Shown: positions 58,915-64,000 of the stretch, in pieces
How the letters are laid out: every line of letters begins with the position of its first letter
Numbering within the stretch: the stretch's first letter is position 1
Assembly: GCA_020740775.1 (NCBI GenBank)
Contig: JAHEWK010000002.1
Location: 3,782,001-3,846,000 of the forward strand
DNA from: Ilyonectria destructans
Taxonomy: Eukaryota > Ascomycota > Sordariomycetes > Hypocreales > Nectriaceae
DNA: 64,000 bases
Direction: 5' to 3'
Position numbers and translations under genes: made by a program
Notes under the pieces: generated by a model
Told to the model about the DNA's origin: nothing
The model's input: only the letters and a program-made list of their open reading frames with translations
The model's database searches: none

Positions 58915-61365
58915 TCATAGTACAAACACACGACGGTCTGCTGCCGCATCATCCCAAATCTGTGACGTGTATTCCGCTCTGACAGGTCTTCCGCGACTGG
59001 TTCGCCAGGTCATTTGGTAGTGCATTAAGATAACCTCTGCCTGTCGTGCGCGCGTGATGGCAACGTTGAGCCGATGTGGCTCGTTCATGAAGCCAGCTTT
59101 CGTTGTTCTTACCATGTCCAGAAACACCACATCTGCTTGGTTTCCTTGGGCCTTGTCCACTGTCAACACCTCGACCCGGTCTTGCCACTCTTGAGGCCAT
59201 TGTTTGACTTCGGATAAATACACCCGCACTGCTGTGGCATACGGCGTCTGGATCATCACGCTGCCCGGAGCGTTAATGTCGGTGATGCTCCGAAATTGAG
59301 GATCTCCGAGAAGCTTTTGCACCTGATTGATAACCCACTTGTGGTGAACGGGGTTCCAGAAGCTATTTTTCTGCTTCTCCTCCTGGCTGTCCTTCAGGCG
59401 GATCACAACTCGGTTCTCCCGCATCTCTGGAAGACCCCCAAGTTGCTGCAGATATCGTGTCAAATGAATGACGCTCGGAGGGTAGCGCTCAATATTCTCA
59501 TACCCCGATATCATTTCGCTTTGGTAAAACATTTTGGACGGGAGCCGATGTAAGTTCCCATGTGCCCGCTTGTTGACAAGGAGTCTGCTGTTAATGGCGC
59601 CCACCATCTCGGCTCTTGCCATCAAACTCACACGAAGCTGCTCGGCGTATGGATTGAACTTCAATCCCAGCTTCATCGTGTCTCGTTGATCGCCTCCTTT
59701 GACAAATGGACGCGTTTGCTTCACGTCACCCGTAAGGATCCAAGCGATCGGTTCAAAAAATGCCAACGGTATCAGGGTCGTCAACTCCCGCGCATGGGGA
59801 GCCTCGTCGAAAAATACCACCTCAGGGCGAAAAAGCTTTGAGAAACTTCCATAAGCCGCCACTGGCGTTGTAGCAATGAAGTCCGTCTGTGCCAGCACCG
59901 CGCGGTACAGGAGCGACACTTGGTTCCTCAAAGCTTTCCAGTCACCCGTGGTGAGAACCTCGCCTGCCTCCATGCTGGCCAGAATTCGCCTGAGTGGAGT
60001 GAAACAGTCATCTTTGTGCTTGCCGTAGTAATCCCACGCAGCCTCGTCCAGCGTGGGTGCCTTGTTGGGGTTTCTGTCCACCCCGGTGTGCTTTGCGACA
60101 CTGACTGTCGTCAAGAACTTCTTCGTAAAATCCAGTTCGCCTCGGGAATCTCCTTCTTTCTGTGTCAACGAAGACCCATTCAGCTTGTTGCTGTTTCTCA
60201 TCTCGTAGGGCCAACCGTGCATTCGCACAATCCGGAGTTTTAGACCTGCAGCTTTGCAAAGGGTGAAATACCGATCCGCAGCATCGTCAACCGTCTTGTT
60301 GAGGTCAACCACAAAAAGGATAGGACTGCGCCTTTTCTTGGATCCTGGACGGCGCTTGGACTGGATAAGTGCTGATAAAACCATGTTCCATTCTGTCTTT
60401 CCTGCTCCTGGGCAGCCGTTGACAAAGAAGAGCCCATTAGGGATCGCTGTCAGAGCATCATAAGCCGCGCGATGGTCGGCATTGAATGACTGGAACTTTT
60501 CCAACAGCAGCTTTGGGATGCGATGTCGAGGGTTGGCTGGGTTTTTCAGATGAGGGAATTCATCGTGGAGATTGTAATATAGCTTCCAGCTGTCCTGGAA
60601 ATTCTGAATCATTCGAAAAACGTCCCTGGCCTTGAGGCTGAGTTCGCGTTCCTCAAGGCGTGTGTCTTCGACAAAGCGTCGAAGGGCTGCCAACTCGGCC
60701 TCGAAAGTCATCGAAAATGTATCCCACACAATCGTAATCATTTGGCGTTTCCCCTCGTCCAACGTGATGTTCTGAAAGTCGTCGAGGCTCGAGGCGGTTT
60801 GAAATTCCGACATCAAGTCCAGCTCGACATTGATTCCATCATCATTCTGCCAGGAACGTGGCACTTCAACTTTGAAAGTGGCGCATCTTGAGGCAGATGG
60901 ACACAGAAGGTTTTCCGCATCCTCGTACGGGTTCGGGATGCGGGTCGCATGTAGATGCACCAAGGAGAAGGTGCCATCGGGTCTCTGGACCCGGCTCTCC
61001 AAGTTGATAGTGAAGTTGTCGGCCAAAGACGGGAACACCACGTCGTCCGAAATGCTTGGGATTTTAACGAGAAATAGCCAGGCCTTGGTGAAGGAGGTGG
61101 TGAGGCCTGGAATGGGAGCAATCGGCCACGCCTTGAACTGGGTCCGCGCCTCATTGAACCGCTTCAGAATCTCCTCCTCATTTTGCATCTCGATCAGGGT
61201 TCCTTGTTCATGTCGCCAGACGTACACATCTTGAACTGGGAAAGTGTGGAGAACGGCAGAAGGCTGTACAAAGCAAATGCGTCAGTACGTAGTCGACCTG
61301 CGGATTTGAGGGTTGGAGCTTACCATTTCTGGGCGCCACTGGGCGGGGAGGGTGACCATGGCCAT
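58915..61365 (-). CDS. superfamily 1 (UPF1-like) helicase
   Basis: Two exons: 61365-61324 and 61263-58915, giving 796 aa; the 60-nt intron is GTAAGC...ACAG, phase 0. Motifs in order: Walker A GCPGAGKTEW (about residue 297), Walker B VVFFDEAPHA (about 500), motif III LTGDVKQTRPF (about 525), motif V VEVLTVDKAQGNQADVVFLD and motif VI LNVAITRARQAE (about 750). This is the arrangement of SF1B helicases of the Upf1/Dna2/Sen1 type, which unwind RNA or DNA 5'-3' using ATP. No zinc or nuclease domain is visible; the N-terminal 290 residues are unassigned. DEAP stands where DEAS/DEAA/DEAQ is more usual. No known specific role. It lies next to the RID-type methyltransferase on the same strand, with 832 bases between. 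Confidence 0.85.
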
Positions 61366-62197
61366 CTCGGAGAAGAGAGCCAAGTCGGTAGACTCGGTCT
61401 TGGTCTCGCAGAGTCTTTGATTTCGACTTTCGTGACGCTGAGAAGACAGCAGTGCGCAAGATGACCGTAGAGGCTGGGCAAGGCGAGTCGGTTGAAAGGA
61501 TTGAAGTAGGTGCTCAAACAACGACACGGATATCTGCTCTCGGGTAAGACAGAAAATGGTTGTTTGTTTCTTCAGACGAAGAGTGAGAGGCACAAGCCAG
61601 AAGAAATGGAGGTGGAGGAGGGAGATGGGAGATGGGAATCCTTCCGCAGGCAGGCAGCGGGAAGGAAGACGTTTGCACCTGGTTCGGGGCACTTGGTTGC
61701 CACTCTGCCTGCCAGCTGTAAACACCTGCCACATTGACTGCAGGTGGCCTAGAGTTAAAGTGAGTTGGAAGTGAAGGTAAACGCAAATGGAGAGCTCTGA
61801 TTAGCTCAAACAGCCGTGACTCACTGTCGCGTGGTGTTTACATTCGGCACCTCGCACGCAACAAGTTTGGGCGTGCTCGAAGCTGCTGTTCATCTTAGGT
61901 CTTTAGGCTACGACAAGAGGTGGATCACGATAACACGTTGCAGAGGAATATTGTTCAAAACGAGTTCATATTGTGACACCTTTCTATGTTACTTATTCGC
62001 GATCGTCAATGTCTTGAATGATCCATCCCCCTTACTCCCGCATTTCCACCCCAGATACTTTTGACATTCAACACCCATTCCCTCCCAGCGGTGGTATTAT
62101 TAGTTCCCAAACATCTGTATGCAAAGAAGTACGAGTAGAACATCCAAGAGCAAGTGTTCCCCCGAATTAGTATCCCAGCTCATGCGGGGCTTCCTGT
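61366..62197. other. helicase promoter and methyltransferase 3' end
   Basis: 832 bases. Includes the presumed helicase leader; an in-frame open extension above its start (to 61734) lacks protein-like composition. No other feature was seen. Confidence 0.45.
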
Positions 62198-64000
62198 TCA
62201 AGTCAGGTCAATGACCATGCAATCACCGTCCTCGTCGACCTGCACTGGACGATTCTCGCTGCCACCGACAACTTCCATGAAGCCTTCGTCCATCTCTGGC
62301 GACGCTTGCTCGTCTTCAGAATCGTCGCTGATGTTCATGGATGTGTCTGATTCGTCGTCGAGGAGGATGAGATCCTCACTTGGTTGGTACGGCTGCACGC
62401 CATCATCCTTCAGGAGCCACTCCTCGATGTGTCGGTACAGCACGCGAACTGTATTGGGGGGGAACGCATTGCCAATCTGCCTTTTGATGGAGGTCTTGGT
62501 GCCAAGGAAAGTGTGGTTCTTGGGAAACCCTTGGAGGCTGGCGATTTCTCGTAGCGTTAATTCCCTGGTGCCATCAGGAAAGTAGACTTCACTGCCACCT
62601 GTCGTGATAGTCCCGGCAAGGTGGTTGGGTTTAAGCGATGGCCGCCTCGGATGGTAATATCTGACATTGTCTAGATCGTGGAGGTCATCACCTGGCTGGA
62701 TCCCATCCAGTGCTCTCTGGATGGAGTTAAAAGGCAGAAGGCCGCCTTCACCATCCTGAGAATGTGTCGCTGCCGGGAATGTGGGAAGTCTCTCGCCTGG
62801 TGCAGCAGCGATGATGATCAAACGCTTTCGGTCTTGGGCAGCTCCCCAAGTGCAAAGGCGCACAACCTTCCATCGCACAGAATATCCAAACTGCGTGAAG
62901 TCGGCAAGGAAAGCTCGAAAGTAGGTTGAATGGCGGTCATGCGTGAGACCAAATGTCTGCTCGACTGTGATAATCCGCGGCCGAGTCTTCTTGAGCAACT
63001 GGTTGCAGCTGAACAAGGCAAAAATGTTCTCGTCATCGTGTGCGGCTGCCCAAGTGTGGGCAGGTGAGAAGTACTGGCAGGGCGGCGAGAAATGGAGAAC
63101 ATCGACTCGCAAATGCCCGTTTTGAGGGTCAGAGAGGAACTCGTCCAGTGACATTGGAAACAGTTGCGTATCAGGGAAGTTTGTTTCGTAAGTGTCCCAG
63201 ACTTCCTCCGCCTTATCCACGGCGTACTGGATCTTGAATCCTGCCATTTGGGCTCCTCGCGATACTCCGCCTGCGCCCGAGCAGGCATCAAATACCGTGT
63301 ATTTCTGGCCGCAAAGTCTATGGCCTTGAGGATCCGTCGCTGCCGCCTCGTCCAAGTCAATGAAATCTGCCCCGGTACGTTGGTAAGGTATCCAGGATCC
63401 GCCCTTCACCCGACTGCCTCGCCACTGGTTGCTCAAAGCATCTTCCGAGACCCGGTACTGTGTATCCAGTACGTCATCCGAATGAACTCGGACAAGGGAC
63501 TCCTCAGTCTTCTTCTTATTTCTTCCCTGCCTAGTGAAGCAAACCTCCAGCTTCTAGCGACAGGTGAGATGCTCGTGTTGACTTTGGCCCAGGGGTTGAT
63601 CGTTCTTGTTGGGCTGAAAGACGGACGAGTTGAATTCCGGATACAAAGCATTCGTTAAAATCAGAGTATGTGGTTTGATCACTGCCGAAGGGCAAACATC
63701 CACCAGTTCCTGGAGTCTCGTCGAATCTTCATCAAAGTAGAGAATCATGCAGACCTCGTTGGATTTCTTCGGAAGCTTGTCCAAGACTGACCGTGTTCTT
63801 GCAAAAGGGACTCCTCGAATGTTGACCTTGCCGGTATGTTTGCACCGCGCGATGGTCCGAACCAGAATGAAGTTGGCATCGTATTCGCCAACCAGGAATT
63901 TGCAAACCTCCAAGAACATTCCTGGTTTGATGACTGAGTCGGATACTCGCAGTGTTTCCAATGCGAACTCGCCTTCACGGAGCAAACCATGACCAACCGT
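62198..64000 (-). CDS. rid: RID-type cytosine-5 DNA methyltransferase, 5'-partial, interrupted by TAG
   Basis: The frame is open from the window edge to 62198 on the minus strand except for a TAG at 63556-63554; the 5' end lies outside. Upstream of the TAG is a BAH-like region (VIKPGMFLEVCKFLVGEYDA, LPKKSNEVCMILYFDED, HEHLTCR). Downstream is the catalytic domain: motif I VFDACSGAGGVSRGAQMAGF; motif IV FSPPCQYFSPAHT, with the catalytic Cys codon near 63079-63077; motif VI as VEQT rather than ENV, a mark of the RID/Masc1 group; motif VIII WGAAQDRKRLIII; and motif X KRQIGNAFPPNTVR. The tail is acidic. RID is required for repeat-induced point mutation in Neurospora. LTCR is usually followed by Trp-Lys in this family; here TAG-AAG stands at that place, so TGG to TAG is the simplest reading. 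A spliced-out segment is the alternative. If the stop is real the gene is a pseudogene in this strain. Confidence 0.82.

Noticed and set aside
58915..61365. Helitron or transposon helicase
   Set aside because: No Rep/HUH domain, no flanking terminal repeats or target duplications seen; motifs fit a cellular UPF1-like helicase.
61366..61734. N-terminal extension of the helicase
   Set aside because: In frame but with leader-like composition; the ATG-GCC-ATG at 61365 is a better start and leads directly into the spliced helicase.
1..64000. Secondary-metabolite cluster, CRISPR array or intact transposon
   Set aside because: No PKS/NRPS/terpene core gene, no regularly spaced repeats, and no intact transposase or reverse transcriptase was found in any frame.

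Overview
The window comes from a filamentous ascomycete, most likely a Sordariomycete. The genes carry short (about 45-80 nt) GT-AG introns with CTAAC/CTGAC-like branch sites, both strands are used, and the gene set is typical of that class: a RID-type cytosine methyltransferase, a fungal MED12/Srb8, an Rgd1-type F-BAR RhoGAP, SSZ1 and EAF. I see no ribosome-binding-site organisation, operons, CRISPR array or plasmid feature.

Layout. 0-3.7 kb: a tRNA-Arg(UCU) and a broken phosphotransferase (APH-like) relic in gene-poor DNA. 3.7-4.6 kb: a secreted CREG-like FMN-barrel protein. 8.3-13.0 kb: MED12 (3 exons, 1531 aa) behind a long leader with a uORF that ends on the MED12 start codon. 14.5-17.1 kb (minus): F-BAR/RhoGAP Rgd1 homologue (7 exons, 761 aa). 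21.6-23.8 kb (minus): RING-IBR-RING protein lacking the expected catalytic cysteine. 23.8-34.2 kb: a gene-poor stretch with minisatellites and a heavily mutated large gene relic at 31.5-33.4 kb. 34.2-51.9 kb: a dense housekeeping block: EAF, a GFA-domain protein, POP1, an F-box-like hypothetical, an NT-C2 protein, SSZ1, RRP40 and a membrane-anchored C2H2 zinc-finger protein. 55.7-57.8 kb (minus): argininosuccinate synthase in 17 exons, four of them 5-17 nt long. 58.9-61.4 kb (minus): a superfamily 1 helicase. 62.2 kb to the window edge (minus): the RID-type methyltransferase, 5'-incomplete here, with an in-frame TAG between its BAH-like and catalytic parts.

Functionally the intact genes are mostly chromosomal core functions: transcription (MED12, EAF), RNA processing (POP1, RRP40), co-translational folding (SSZ1), Rho signalling, ubiquitin-type RBR biology and arginine synthesis. 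The most unusual items are the ARG1 micro-exons, the membrane-tethered zinc-finger protein, the catalytically altered RBR protein, and the interrupted RID gene in a window that also holds pseudogenes with RIP-compatible stop codons. All homology calls are made from motif recognition without database searches.
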